From Christensenella tenuis (GTDB lineage: Bacteria; Bacillota; Clostridia; Christensenellales; Christensenellaceae): 64,000 nt of DNA. The position numbers and the translations under genes are program-made. Of the stretch, positions 17,791-26,126 are shown piece after piece. Where the stretch lies: positions 248,001 to 312,000 of the forward strand of contig NZ_JACOON010000003.1 in the NCBI RefSeq assembly GCF_014287795.1. Reading direction: 5' to 3'. The stretch's first letter is position 1. Each line of letters starts with the position of its first letter. Under the pieces are notes generated by a model that worked only from the letters and a program-made list of their open reading frames with translations, was not told the DNA's origin and did not search any database.

Positions 17791-19544
17791 TATGCCAATT
17801 CCTCCTTTGAAAGCTGTGAAAGAGCTATCTGTTTATACACTTCGCAGTTCTTCATCAATTCGTCGTGCGTACCCATCCCGGCGATTTTTCCTTCGTCAAG
17901 TACAATAATTTTATCTGCATCACGAATCGTTCCGATGCGCTGCGCCACAATAATGCGCGTTGATCCGCCGCACTCTTTATCCAGTGCTTTGCGCACGTCG
18001 CGGTCTGTTTTATAGTCCAGCGCGGAAAAGGAATCGTCAAAGATAAAGATTTCCGGCCGGCGGCAAACCGCGCGGGCAATGGAAAGCCTCTGTTTCTGTC
18101 CTCCGGACAGGTTGGCGCCTCCTTGTGCTATATATCCGTCATATCCGTCTTCCATTTTTTCTACAAAATCGTTGGCCTGTGCCGTATATACAGCGTCAAT
18201 CACATCGGAAGGCTGGGCCGTCTTTCCGTTATCCCCATAGTTCACGTTGCTTTGTACTGTACCGGAAAATAATGTAGCTTTTTGGGATACATAACCAATT
18301 TTATTCCGCAGCGCTTTTTGCGAATATTCCCTTACATCTATCCCATCTACCAATACTTTACCTTTTGTGGCATCATAGAATCTCGGAATCAGATTGATAG
18401 CCGTGCTTTTTCCGCATCCGGTAGAGCCTATCAGCGCAACGGTTTCCCCTTTATGCGCTGTAAAAGAGATATTGGAAAGCACGTCGTCCGCTGCGTCCGG
18501 ATAACGGAAACTGACGTCGCGGAACTCGACCTCTCCCACCATTCCGTTGTCTGATTTCGTTACTGTTCCATCCTCAATTGTAGGCTCCGTATTCAGCACT
18601 TCGTTGATTCGCTTCGCCGACACCGAGGCGCGCGGCAACAGGATAAATATCATTACAAGCATCATAAACGACATAACGACCTGCATCGCATATTGGGAAA
18701 ACACCACCATATCTGAAAATAGCGTCATCTTTTCCACCGCTCCGGCGTTTTGAATCAAGTACGCGCCAATCCAATAAACGGCAAGCCCAAGCCCGCTCAT
18801 TACAAGCTGGATTCCCGGCATCATAAACGACATAGCCCGAGACGAAAAGAGCTGGGTTTTGGTCAGGTTATTGTTCGCCGTTTCAAATTTTTTCTCCTGA
18901 TAATCTTCGGCATTATATGCACGGACAACATTAAGGCCCGTCAGGTTTTCACGCGTTACGCGGTTGATATCATCCGTTAGAATTTGCATCTTCTTGAATT
19001 TTGGCATTGCCACCAGTATGCATATCCCTACAATGACAACCAACGCGACTACAGCCATCCCAGTTGAAAAGGTCCATTGCCAGCTTTTTCCTGAAATCTT
19101 TACAATTGCCCACACCGCCATAATAGGAGCTTTCAGGAGCATTTGCATTCCCAGTACAACCAGCATTTGCACCTGCATAACATCGTTCGTCGACCGTGTA
19201 ATCAGGCTGGCGTTAGAAAAACGTCCGATTTCTTCCATGGAAAACGACTGGACTTTCTGGAATAATTCTCCGCGAATATTCGCTGAAAAGTTAGCCGCTA
19301 CCTTCGATGCGCAGATTGCCGTTCCTATTGAAGCCGCAAGGCTTCCAAGCGCGCATGCAAGCATCATCCCTCCTGCGGACAGAATTTCTGACATTGCGCT
19401 GCCCTCCGTCTGGACAAGCATTGTAATTTCCGACATATAACTTGGCATTGTCAACTCGAGCCATACCTGTATCACAATTAAAACGAGAGCAAGTCCTACC
19501 AGACCCCACTCGGTTGCAGTGAATTTCCTAAATAATTTAAGCAT
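17790..19544 (-). CDS. ABC exporter half-transporter with degenerate Walker B
   Basis: 584 residues from the ATG at 19544, with an N-terminal six-helix membrane domain and a C-terminal ATPase. Motifs are IGSTGCGKST (Walker A), LSGGQKQRLS (canonical signature) and IFIFDDSFSALD. The usual catalytic glutamate after Walker B is aspartate, the asymmetry expected in one subunit of a heterodimeric exporter. First gene of a four-gene operon divergent from a two-component system, which probably regulates it. An in-frame ATG at 19568 is less well placed relative to the GAGAGGAG ribosome binding site. Confidence 0.9.
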   Translation of the reverse strand: MLKLFRKFTATEWGLVGLALVLIVIQVWLELTMPSYMSEITMLVQTEGSAMSEILSAGGMMLACALGSLAASIGTAICASKVAANFSANIRGELFQKVQSFSMEEIGRFSNASLITRSTNDVMQVQMLVVLGMQMLLKAPIMAVWAIVKISGKSWQWTFSTGMAVVALVVIVGICILVAMPKFKKMQILTDDINRVTRENLTGLNVVRAYNAEDYQEKKFETANNNLTKTQLFSSRAMSFMMPGIQLVMSGLGLAVYWIGAYLIQNAGAVEKMTLFSDMVVFSQYAMQVVMSFMMLVMIFILLPRASVSAKRINEVLNTEPTIEDGTVTKSDNGMVGEVEFRDVSFRYPDAADDVLSNISFTAHKGETVALIGSTGCGKSTAINLIPRFYDATKGKVLVDGIDVREYSQKALRNKIGYVSQKATLFSGTVQSNVNYGDNGKTAQPSDVIDAVYTAQANDFVEKMEDGYDGYIAQGGANLSGGQKQRLSIARAVCRRPEIFIFDDSFSALDYKTDRDVRKALDKECGGSTRIIVAQRIGTIRDADKIIVLDEGKIAGMGTHDELMKNCEVYKQIALSQLSKEELA

Positions 19545-19614
19545 ATAAGGGCATACTCCTCTCATCAATTATTTTGACTCTATTTTAGAAACGGAACATA
19601 AACTGAAACTAAAC

Positions 19615-19643
19615 TTGATGTATCTTGCGAATTTCGATAAGAT
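19615..19643 (+). promoter_or_regulatory. promoter of the two-component system genes
   Basis: TTGATG (19615-19620), a 17-bp spacer and TAAGAT (19638-19643) lie 36 bases before the response regulator start. Just upstream, AAACTGAAACTAAAC (19600-19614) holds short direct repeats that could bind an OmpR-type regulator controlling both this promoter and the divergent exporter operon. Confidence 0.5.
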
Positions 19644-19679
19644 AAAGTCATATATTTCATTCAGATAAGGTGGTTTTTT

Positions 19680-20354
19680 ATGTTTCATATCCTCGTTGTG
19701 GACGACGATAAAAATACGCGGAAATTTTTTCAGGCTTTACTTGAATCAGAGGGATACACCGTATCGCTTGCCGAAAACGGAGAAGATGCAATGGAAGCAA
19801 TGGAAAAAACGCATGTTGACCTTGTTGTACTGGATGTTATGATGCCCCGTATGGACGGTTATGAATTTACAGAAACGCTGCGCGAACTTCAAAACGATTT
19901 ACCTATTTTGATGGTTTCCGCAAAACAGCTTCCCGCAGACCGAAAGCAGGGCTTTCTTTCCGGAACAGACGACTATATCACAAAACCTGTAGATGAAGAA
20001 GAGATGTTGCTGCGCATCAAGGCTTTGCTGCGGCGCTCCAAAATTGTAAGCGAGAAAAAAATTGTAGTCGGAGACGTTATCCTCGATTATACCGCTATGA
20101 CTGTAACAGGCCACGGACAGACGCTTGAACTTCCGCAAAAAGAATTCTTGCTCTTATATAAGCTTCTCTCCTATCCCGGTCAGATATTTACCCGTATCCA
20201 GCTCATGGATGAAATCTGGGGGGTAGAAAGCAACACCGGTTGGGAGACCGTGACCGTCCATATAGGGCGATTGCGCAAACGCTTCGAGGATTGGCCGGAA
20301 TTTGAAATTATATCGGTTCGTGGACTTGGATACAAGGCGGTGAAAAACGTATGA
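19680..20354 (+). CDS. OmpR-family response regulator
   Basis: 224 residues. The receiver domain shows the acidic pocket (VVDDD), the phospho-acceptor Asp52 in VLDVMMPRMDGY and the lysine in YITKPVDEEE. The C-terminal winged-helix DNA-binding domain (~130-224) ends WETVTVHIGRLRKRF, typical of the OmpR class. It overlaps the histidine kinase gene by four bases and should control the divergent ABC exporter operon. Confidence 0.95.
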   Translation: MFHILVVDDDKNTRKFFQALLESEGYTVSLAENGEDAMEAMEKTHVDLVVLDVMMPRMDGYEFTETLRELQNDLPILMVSAKQLPADRKQGFLSGTDDYITKPVDEEEMLLRIKALLRRSKIVSEKKIVVGDVILDYTAMTVTGHGQTLELPQKEFLLLYKLLSYPGQIFTRIQLMDEIWGVESNTGWETVTVHIGRLRKRFEDWPEFEIISVRGLGYKAVKNV

Positions 20355-21418
20355 AAAAGAAAAAAAGACCCTCTCGCGTGCTATTCACCCTGCTATTTGT
20401 ACTGGCCGTATTTGTCGTGCTTGTCATCACGATGTTCATTGTTGGGGTAATGATATTTTGGTTGGTAAGCGCAGGCGTCCTGCCTACCGATTCCCCGGAG
20501 AGCGCTTTACCAAATATACTGATACTTATTTTTGTCATTGCGAGTATCGTTGTCGGAACTTTTGTCTCTTTTCTTATAAGCAGGATTTCCCTGCGTCCCC
20601 TAAATCGGCTGATTGATGGCATGAACCAGCTTGCTTCCGGCAATTACACGACGCGTCTTTATTTTGGAGAATCCAGAACCGGAAAAGATTTGGCTGAGAG
20701 CTTTAACACGCTTGCAGTAGAGCTTCAAAATACAGAACTCCTGCGTTCTGATTTTGTAAACAGCTTTTCTCACGAATTCAAAACCCCTATCGTGTCGATT
20801 CTTGGCTTCGCCCGTCTTTTGAACCATAAGGCTATTTCTGGCGAACAAGCAAAGGAATATCTTGCCATTATAGAAGAAGAGGCCCGCCGTCTCTCCATTA
20901 TGGCTACCAACGTGATGGATATGACAAAAATTGAAAACCAGAATATCCTAACCGACGTTACCAAGTTTAATCTTTCGGAGCAGCTCCGCACCTGTGTGCT
21001 TTTGCTCGAAAAAAAATGGTCGAAGAGAGAATTGTGCCTGAATCTTGATTTTGATGAATTTATGATTTCTGCAAACGAGGAAATGCTGAAATCAGTCTGG
21101 ATAAATCTGCTTGATAACGCCATTAAGTTTACGCCCCAAGGCGGCAATATTTCGATTATAATTGATAGCAGCCTTGCAGATCTTATCACGGTAACGATTC
21201 AAAATACTGGTCCGGGCATTCCAGAGGCCGATAAGAAACGAATTTTCACTAAATTTTATCAGAGCGATACATCCCGTTCGGGCGATGGCATCGGCGTCGG
21301 CCTTGCTATCGCAAAAAAGGTAATAGACCTTCACCACGGGACCATTTCCGTAGAATGCGCAGACGGTTTGACCTCTTTTGCAGTAACGCTTTTGAAGCAT
21401 ATAAAATTAGAAAATTAG
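20351..21418 (+). CDS. membrane sensor histidine kinase
   Basis: 355 residues. Two membrane helices (~10-40 and ~54-78) enclose a very short extracellular loop of about 14 residues, followed by a HAMP-like linker. The phosphoacceptor His141 lies in SHEFKTPIVSILGF. The ATPase domain has an N box (NLLDNAIKFTPQGG), a G1 box (NTGPGIPEAD) and GIGVGLAIAKKV. Kinases with such a short sensor loop often act beside ABC exporters in antimicrobial-peptide or cell-envelope stress sensing, which fits the neighbours. Confidence 0.93.
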   Translation: MKKKKRPSRVLFTLLFVLAVFVVLVITMFIVGVMIFWLVSAGVLPTDSPESALPNILILIFVIASIVVGTFVSFLISRISLRPLNRLIDGMNQLASGNYTTRLYFGESRTGKDLAESFNTLAVELQNTELLRSDFVNSFSHEFKTPIVSILGFARLLNHKAISGEQAKEYLAIIEEEARRLSIMATNVMDMTKIENQNILTDVTKFNLSEQLRTCVLLLEKKWSKRELCLNLDFDEFMISANEEMLKSVWINLLDNAIKFTPQGGNISIIIDSSLADLITVTIQNTGPGIPEADKKRIFTKFYQSDTSRSGDGIGVGLAIAKKVIDLHHGTISVECADGLTSFAVTLLKHIKLEN

Positions 21419-21562
21419 GCTGGGAAATCCCATGTGTTTTATCCTTAAACGGTTCACAGGGGGAATGTCGGGGAAATTTTGGGTATTATATTATTATAAC
21501 CGTGCCGCGGCAGGGCGCACTCTCTATATTTGATGTACATAAGCTATATCAATCAATAAAAG

Positions 21563-21579
21563 GGTGTGCCCGAAAGGAT
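21563..21579 (-). repeat. 17-bp direct repeat of the tRNA-Arg 3' end
   Basis: GGTGTGCCCGAAAGGAT occurs here and again at 21683-21699 as the end of the tRNA-Arg fragment, 120 bp apart. Between the copies a 16-bp palindrome GAACCTTCGAAGGTTC carries part of the T-arm sequence. The extra copy could be an older attachment-site footprint. Otherwise 21419-21640 holds no visible gene. Confidence 0.55.
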
Positions 21580-21641
21580 AGCGCCCGCTTCGCGTTTCGC
21601 TTACGTTTGCATGAACCTTCGAAGGTTCGAATCTTCTGCAT

Positions 21642-21680
21642 AAAAAAACCATTCCATGCGCTTTGCGCATAAAATGGTTT
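21642..21680 (-). terminator. terminator of the truncated tRNA-Arg gene
   Basis: A 16-bp imperfect stem (21646-21661 with 21665-21680, cores CATGCGC/GCGCAT) is followed on the minus strand by seven T residues. It lies directly after the tRNA 3' end and would have terminated the original tRNA-Arg transcript, so this side is chromosomal flank. Confidence 0.65.
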
Positions 21681-21681
21681 T

Positions 21682-21739
21682 TGGTGTGCCCGAAAGGATT
21701 CGAACCTTCGGCCTCAGGAGTCGGAGTCCTGCGCTCTAT
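21682..21739 (-). other. 3' fragment of tRNA-Arg(CCG), probable ICE attachment site
   Basis: In minus sense this reads as the anticodon arm (CAGGA, loop CTCCGAC with anticodon CCG, TCCTG), the variable loop, a T-arm containing GGTTCGAATCC, and an acceptor strand ending CACACCA. The D-arm and 5' acceptor strand are absent: upstream sequence shows no tRNA. A lone 3' fragment beside an integrase is the usual scar of site-specific integration into a tRNA gene. The intact tRNA should lie at the element's other end, outside the window. Confidence 0.75.
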
Positions 21740-21841
21740 TTGTATTTCTATCTCCCAAATACCGCTTTGTTAAGCCATTTTCTTCGGTTTGTGTTCTCCT
21801 AAAATGCAATTTTTCTAACATTTTTCTAACACGGCAACACT

Positions 21842-23359
21842 TCATGCGCTCAATAGATCATTCAATGTATCCTCGGTTATACCCTCTTCAATAGTTTTAC
21901 ACATCATGGTAAAATCTTCAGTTGCAACATTATCATAGATATCGTCTTCCTCCAAATGAAGCCACTCTTTTACAGTTTCGAGCGTTTCTCCTTGTTTCAG
22001 CAAATCAAGTGCGCATTGTCTGAGAGCTTCCTTTTTACGCCCTTCACTATTTTCACCCAGAACGCCACCATTGATCTGATGCTCAAGGCTATCCGCCATT
22101 GTCGCTTTATCCTCGTAATCAACATGGGCATATATCTTTGCTGTAATGCCAAAATCACTATGCCCCAACCACTCTTGTAGTTGTCGCATGTTGAACCCTG
22201 CACGCAGTAAAAGTGTTGCACAAGTGTGCCTAAGATCGTGAAATCTGATTTTCCGCAAATGGTGTTTTTTTAAGAACTTAGGAAACATACTGTTCACATA
22301 ATCCGGACAAATCAATGTGCCATCCACATTGACACACACATATCCGTCCCAAGTATAATCATATCCTTTTCCGAAAAACTTTTTGTTTTCTTTTTGTATT
22401 CTTTTAAGGCGTAACAGATATTGCCTGACTGATAAACTCATTGGGAGGGATCGGCTACTTCTTTTCGTTTTTAATTTTGATGATGCTTTTACTTGCCTAC
22501 GGCCGTCACACCCTTTTATTTGCGTGACTTTATTTCTTATCGTAATCATATTCGCGTTAAAATCAACCGCATCCCATTTTAACCCTAATGCCTCTGAACG
22601 GCGTAATCCAAAGAAACTACACAGATATACCACTGTTTCGAGCTTATTTCCCGCAACCGTTTGAAGTAACTTTTTGAGTTCTGGCAAGCTATAATAATTT
22701 GCTGAATAAGGAATAGTCTGGGGCTTTTGCACTTCGTCAGTAACATTTTCAAAAATCACTTTCTTTTTGACTGCATAGGCCAATGTGCCTCTAATCACGA
22801 CATAGTGCTTCGCAAGCGTATTCTCAGACAGTTTGCTTTCTTTCCGCTTGAATTTAAAATAATTTCGGATATCCTCACTCGTAAGCTCACTAATTTTTTT
22901 GCCCAATTTTGTGAAATAGGGTTTTAGATGAACCCGGGTAATAGACTCATACGCCATAACTGTCGCGTCAACATCTCCTTCATCAGATTTATAATCCATC
23001 CATATTTGCACCCAATCCAAAAAGTCGCCATCTTCGTAATGTTCGCCGCTTGAGTCCGGACGTAATACCAATATGTGATTTGTACGCAGGTAATTTCCAT
23101 AGTCCTCATTCAGATTCGCGATGACCGCATCCGGCCCCTGTTTTTTAATTTCTTTCCGGATAATTTTTATGAATTCTTCTTCAATATTTCCCTCCGATAA
23201 GTTACATATACTTGTCAGAAGCGCCTCTGCTCTTTTTTTATTCCCTCTTTCCTTGAGAGTCGTATTGATCCAAGGCTGCTTGACTCTTTTTCCTCTACCA
23301 TCGACCATATTCAGGATCACATAATACTCATTATTCTTAATATATAGGCTGCCTGTCAT
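21842..23359 (-). CDS. int: tyrosine integrase
   Basis: 505 residues. An N-terminal AP2-like and SAM-like arm and core-binding region (~1-200) leads to the catalytic domain. The active-site residues are visible: Arg in CSFFGLRRSEALGL, His-x-x-Arg in FHDLRHTCATLLLRAG, and His plus Tyr in EWLGHSDFGITAKIYAHV. It should integrate and excise the element at the adjacent tRNA-Arg fragment. The ribosome binding site GGAGG is seven bases before the ATG. Longer than the integrase of Tn916 itself, with an additional C-terminal tail of about 90 residues. Confidence 0.93.
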   Translation of the reverse strand: MTGSLYIKNNEYYVILNMVDGRGKRVKQPWINTTLKERGNKKRAEALLTSICNLSEGNIEEEFIKIIRKEIKKQGPDAVIANLNEDYGNYLRTNHILVLRPDSSGEHYEDGDFLDWVQIWMDYKSDEGDVDATVMAYESITRVHLKPYFTKLGKKISELTSEDIRNYFKFKRKESKLSENTLAKHYVVIRGTLAYAVKKKVIFENVTDEVQKPQTIPYSANYYSLPELKKLLQTVAGNKLETVVYLCSFFGLRRSEALGLKWDAVDFNANMITIRNKVTQIKGCDGRRQVKASSKLKTKRSSRSLPMSLSVRQYLLRLKRIQKENKKFFGKGYDYTWDGYVCVNVDGTLICPDYVNSMFPKFLKKHHLRKIRFHDLRHTCATLLLRAGFNMRQLQEWLGHSDFGITAKIYAHVDYEDKATMADSLEHQINGGVLGENSEGRKKEALRQCALDLLKQGETLETVKEWLHLEEDDIYDNVATEDFTMMCKTIEEGITEDTLNDLLSA

Positions 23360-23438
23360 TTTATCCTCCTTTCAAAACAAGCAGTCCAGAAATATAACTA
23401 TCTTCATTTTATATCAGGACTGCTGGCAGGCAAAATTT

Positions 23439-23645
23439 TCATTCATTTCTCTTTACATATTCAATAACTCCGATTTTAGGAATTTTATACTCTTTCCCTA
23501 CTTTTTTATTGTATATCTCTTGATTCTTCAGCAACTTGTATGCGTAAGTGCGCCCAATATTCAGCATTTCCTGTAATTGGGATACAGTAACAATATCTGG
23601 ATAATTGCGGAACATATTTTTTTCATTGATGTTTGCTGGTGACAT
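23439..23645 (-). CDS. xis: excisionase-like helix-turn-helix protein
   Basis: 68 residues with a helix-turn-helix: DIVTVSQLQEMLNIGRTYAY followed by KLLKNQEIYNKKVGKEYKIP. This matches the excisionase-type (MerR-like winged helix) directionality factors that accompany ICE integrases. The start at 23645 follows a GGGGGTGAT site; an upstream in-frame ATG at 23708 lies in the hairpin arm and is less likely. It lies 79 bases before the integrase start. Confidence 0.8.
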   Translation of the reverse strand: MSPANINEKNMFRNYPDIVTVSQLQEMLNIGRTYAYKLLKNQEIYNKKVGKEYKIPKIGVIEYVKRNE

Positions 23646-23658
23646 TTTATCACCCCCT

Positions 23659-23715
23659 GAAGAATAAAATGAGCAGTGGGATTTAGATACATGGTTTTCT
23701 CTTCCCACTGCTCAT
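23659..23715 (-). terminator. hairpin terminator or attenuator before xis
   Basis: A perfect 12-bp inverted repeat (ATGAGCAGTGGG at 23669-23680, CCCACTGCTCAT at 23704-23715) is followed on the minus strand by TTTTATTCTT. It can insulate the xis-int genes from transcription of the element's cargo, and it ends about 14 bases before the xis start. Confidence 0.6.
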
Positions 23716-23754
23716 CTCATATATTCAATTCGCTATTATTCGACACTACTCCCC

Positions 23755-24010
23755 ATAGCGGAAAGGCAACCACTTGAACCGGCTTTGGCAAAGCCGTCAT
23801 TGGGATCACACCACCCTGCTTCCGGCAGGGGCGCACTCTGGAACCTGATCTCGACTATGCGCAAGTATCATTATGTGCTGTATCAGTCTTGGCACGTTTC
23901 CTGCCGCGGAAACTCCCGGACGTTGACTTTCCCGCTCATACCTAATATGGTTTGGCAGTCCTCGCGTGTGCGTCCTTTGCTCGTGATACAACAAACGTAT
24001 TCAAGCGATT
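23755..24010 (-). ncRNA. candidate structured RNA or decayed sequence between sigma factor and xis
   Basis: This 460-base gap has no convincing gene, but the section 23755-24010 is more GC-rich than its flanks and holds compact hairpins. Examples are GGCTTTG G CAAAGCC (about 23780-23794) and CCCTGC TTCCG GCAGGG (about 23814-23830). Several short frames are open, none with a ribosome binding site. Structure suggests an RNA element or an old gene relic of the ICE; function unknown. Confidence 0.3.
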
Positions 24011-24105
24011 GGATATGAGCCTTTTACTCTATCGGCTATTTATCAAGGTGCTTGAAAATAACTCCCTCTACTATCAGGAGAAAAATCATCCGAAAAATGA
24101 CACCT

Positions 24106-24516
24106 TTACAATAATTTTTTCAGGTTTTTTAACGCTCTTTTGAGCGACTGTACGACTGTATTGGGTTTCACCCCTTCCTGCCTCGCGATCTCCGCTGCAG
24201 TAAGATGCAGAAAATATCTCGCGTACAGCCTGTTTGCCTGCTTACCCGGCAGCTCCAGCAACGCCGAATAAAGCGTTGTTCGGTTGAGCTTATGCATCAG
24301 AAGCTCTTCCGGTGATAGCGGCGGATAAAGAGCCGCTTTTTCAATACCATCGTCGCGGTCGAGAGAATAATATGCCTTGTGATACCGTATTTTGGCATTT
24401 TGCGCCCATACTTCACGCAGCGCATCGTCCATATCCTCCGCCACTTCATCCGACACAAAAACCCAAATGTCATGACTATAATAGGGATAGTATTTCCTCA
24501 AATTGATCCTTTTCAT
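24106..24516 (-). CDS. ICE-type sigma-70 family factor
   Basis: 136 residues, short for a sigma factor. The C-terminal half is a sigma-70 region 4 helix-turn-helix (AAEIARQEGVKPNTVVQSLK). The N-terminal part (YYPYYSHDIWVFVSDEVAED) is typical of small sigma-like proteins carried by Tn1549-like conjugative elements beside xis and int, where they are thought to help control element genes. The ATG at 24516 has GGAGG seven bases upstream; longer in-frame starts have none. Confidence 0.8.
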   Translation of the reverse strand: MKRINLRKYYPYYSHDIWVFVSDEVAEDMDDALREVWAQNAKIRYHKAYYSLDRDDGIEKAALYPPLSPEELLMHKLNRTTLYSALLELPGKQANRLYARYFLHLTAAEIARQEGVKPNTVVQSLKRALKNLKKLL

Positions 24517-24603
24517 ACCGATACCTCCATTTTGTAGTTTGTTTTTAAAGCATCTGTTCAAAATGGAGGTATGGAGGCGCCCTCGCCTTATAAAAAAGTA
24601 CAC

Positions 24604-24639
24604 AAAAAACATCTTCGCTATTTGAGAGCGCAAAGATGC
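24604..24639 (-). terminator. Rho-independent terminator after the lipoprotein genes
   Basis: On the minus strand a stem CATCTTTGCGCT pairs with AGCGAAGATG around a short loop and is followed by TTTTTTGTG. It separates the lipoprotein/ECF transcript from the sigma factor gene. Confidence 0.75.
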
Positions 24640-24756
24640 TAAAATTTATGTATCTTTTTTTAAGTTATAACAATGATTCCAGTTTACTTCAGCGCTATAT
24701 TTATGCGATATGCTATAGATGTACCTTATTAAATAAACATATTCTTTCTCTTACCT

Positions 24757-25401
24757 CTATTCTACAGGCACGGTTGCATATTGACAAAATTCCAGTATTT
24801 CTTCATCTGTATAAATTGATTTAATATACGCTTGATAAGCCCTGCCTTCGCTTACCCAATGTATGGAATAGCCATCAGATTTCCCTGTTTCGAAGTCTGC
24901 CCACTCTAAGAAAACATATTTGATTCCGTTATATTCGATCTCGCGTTCGCTTATCGCCCCACGCCCATAAAGACCATTCATCGCAACTTCCGGCTTCATT
25001 TCTCGGAACCATGTAAAGTTTGCATATTCAATCTGATTTTGGTTAACATAACAGTATGAAATATATGTTTTTTTTACTTGTATTTCTTCGAAATAAAGAT
25101 TTTCCGGTACAGTTGCCGGTTTATATAGCTCGGATATCGACGCCAAATCAAAGTCATCATTTTTATTATTATTTTTGGCTTCCTTGATTGCGGCAATCAA
25201 CATTTCATCACTATCGAAATAAGCAAGAGGCAGCAATCCTCCTCCCGTTTCCGGTTGGGATTCTTCCGAATACAGCGGCTGCGATTGAGAAGCAGTGGGA
25301 TTAGATGAACTAACGCTGACTGATGGCTGTGGTGAACATGCTGTCAGCAACAGTAGCAGTAGTAATGCAAAAACACATAAAAGAACTTTGACAAATTTCA
25401 T
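24757..25401 (-). CDS. secreted lipoprotein, paralog 1
   Basis: 214 residues. A signal peptide of about 20 residues ends in the lipobox LTAC, so the mature protein should be lipid-anchored on the outer face of the membrane. A Ser/Pro/Gln-rich linker follows, then a compact domain beginning ETGGGLLPLAYFDSDEMLIA. The family is not recognised. It is a near copy of the gene at 25435-26085: the segment VAMNGLYGRGAISEREIEYN and the following ~30 residues are identical in both. The downstream position in a B12-type cargo block hints at an extracellular accessory role, which is speculation. Confidence 0.75.
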   Translation of the reverse strand: MKFVKVLLCVFALLLLLLLTACSPQPSVSVSSSNPTASQSQPLYSEESQPETGGGLLPLAYFDSDEMLIAAIKEAKNNNKNDDFDLASISELYKPATVPENLYFEEIQVKKTYISYCYVNQNQIEYANFTWFREMKPEVAMNGLYGRGAISEREIEYNGIKYVFLEWADFETGKSDGYSIHWVSEGRAYQAYIKSIYTDEEILEFCQYATVPVE

Positions 25402-25434
25402 AGGTGTGGCCTCCTTATGGTGAATAGCAAATAT

Positions 25435-26085
25435 TTATTCTACAGGCACAGTCTCTATCTGGCAAAACGCAAGGATTTCCTCATCTGTCCAGCCTGCCGG
25501 AATTGATGCGCCATAAGCCTTGTTATCATTGACCCAATGTATGGAATAGCCATCAGATTTCCCTGTTTCGAAGTCTGCCCACTCTAAGAAAACATATTTG
25601 ATTCCGTTATATTCGATCTCGCGTTCGCTTATCGCCCCACGCCCATAAAGACCATTCATCGCCACCTCCGGCTTCATTTCTCGGAACCAATTAAAATTTG
25701 CATAATCAGTTTGTTCTTCATTAATGTAACTATAAAAAATATACGTCTTTTTAACAACTATGTTTTTAAACGACAAATCGTCTGGTATTGTCGCGGGCTT
25801 GTATAGCTCGGATATCGACGCCAAATCAAGGTCATCATTTTTGCTTGTATTATTTTTGGCTTCCTTGATTGCGGCAATCAACATTTCATCACTATCGAAA
25901 TAAGCAGGAGGCATCAATCCTCCTCCTGTTTCCGGAGATGGAACTTCTGTGTCTTGTAAAGTTTTGGGGGAATCGGCTGTACTAATTAGACTACTGCTTG
26001 AAATTGGAGACACAGAAGTGCATCCTGCCAACAGTAAAGAAGCAAGAAAAATATATAAAGCGATTTTTATAGGTTTCATAAGCAT
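25435..26085 (-). CDS. secreted lipoprotein, paralog 2
   Basis: 216 residues from the ATG at 26085 (GAGG five bases upstream). The signal peptide ends in the lipobox LLAGC. It shares the domain beginning ETGGGLMPPAYFDSDEMLIA with paralog 1 and an almost identical central section. The most different part is the C-terminal tail before a shared TVPVE ending. It lies 41 bases after the EcfT gene and 33 bases before paralog 1, so it is probably co-transcribed with the ECF transporter. Function unknown. Confidence 0.75.
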   Translation of the reverse strand: MLMKPIKIALYIFLASLLLAGCTSVSPISSSSLISTADSPKTLQDTEVPSPETGGGLMPPAYFDSDEMLIAAIKEAKNNTSKNDDLDLASISELYKPATIPDDLSFKNIVVKKTYIFYSYINEEQTDYANFNWFREMKPEVAMNGLYGRGAISEREIEYNGIKYVFLEWADFETGKSDGYSIHWVNDNKAYGASIPAGWTDEEILAFCQIETVPVE

Positions 26086-26126
26086 TTTTTCCTCAATAGC
26101 TTCCGACTCCCGCATTTCTTTTTATC

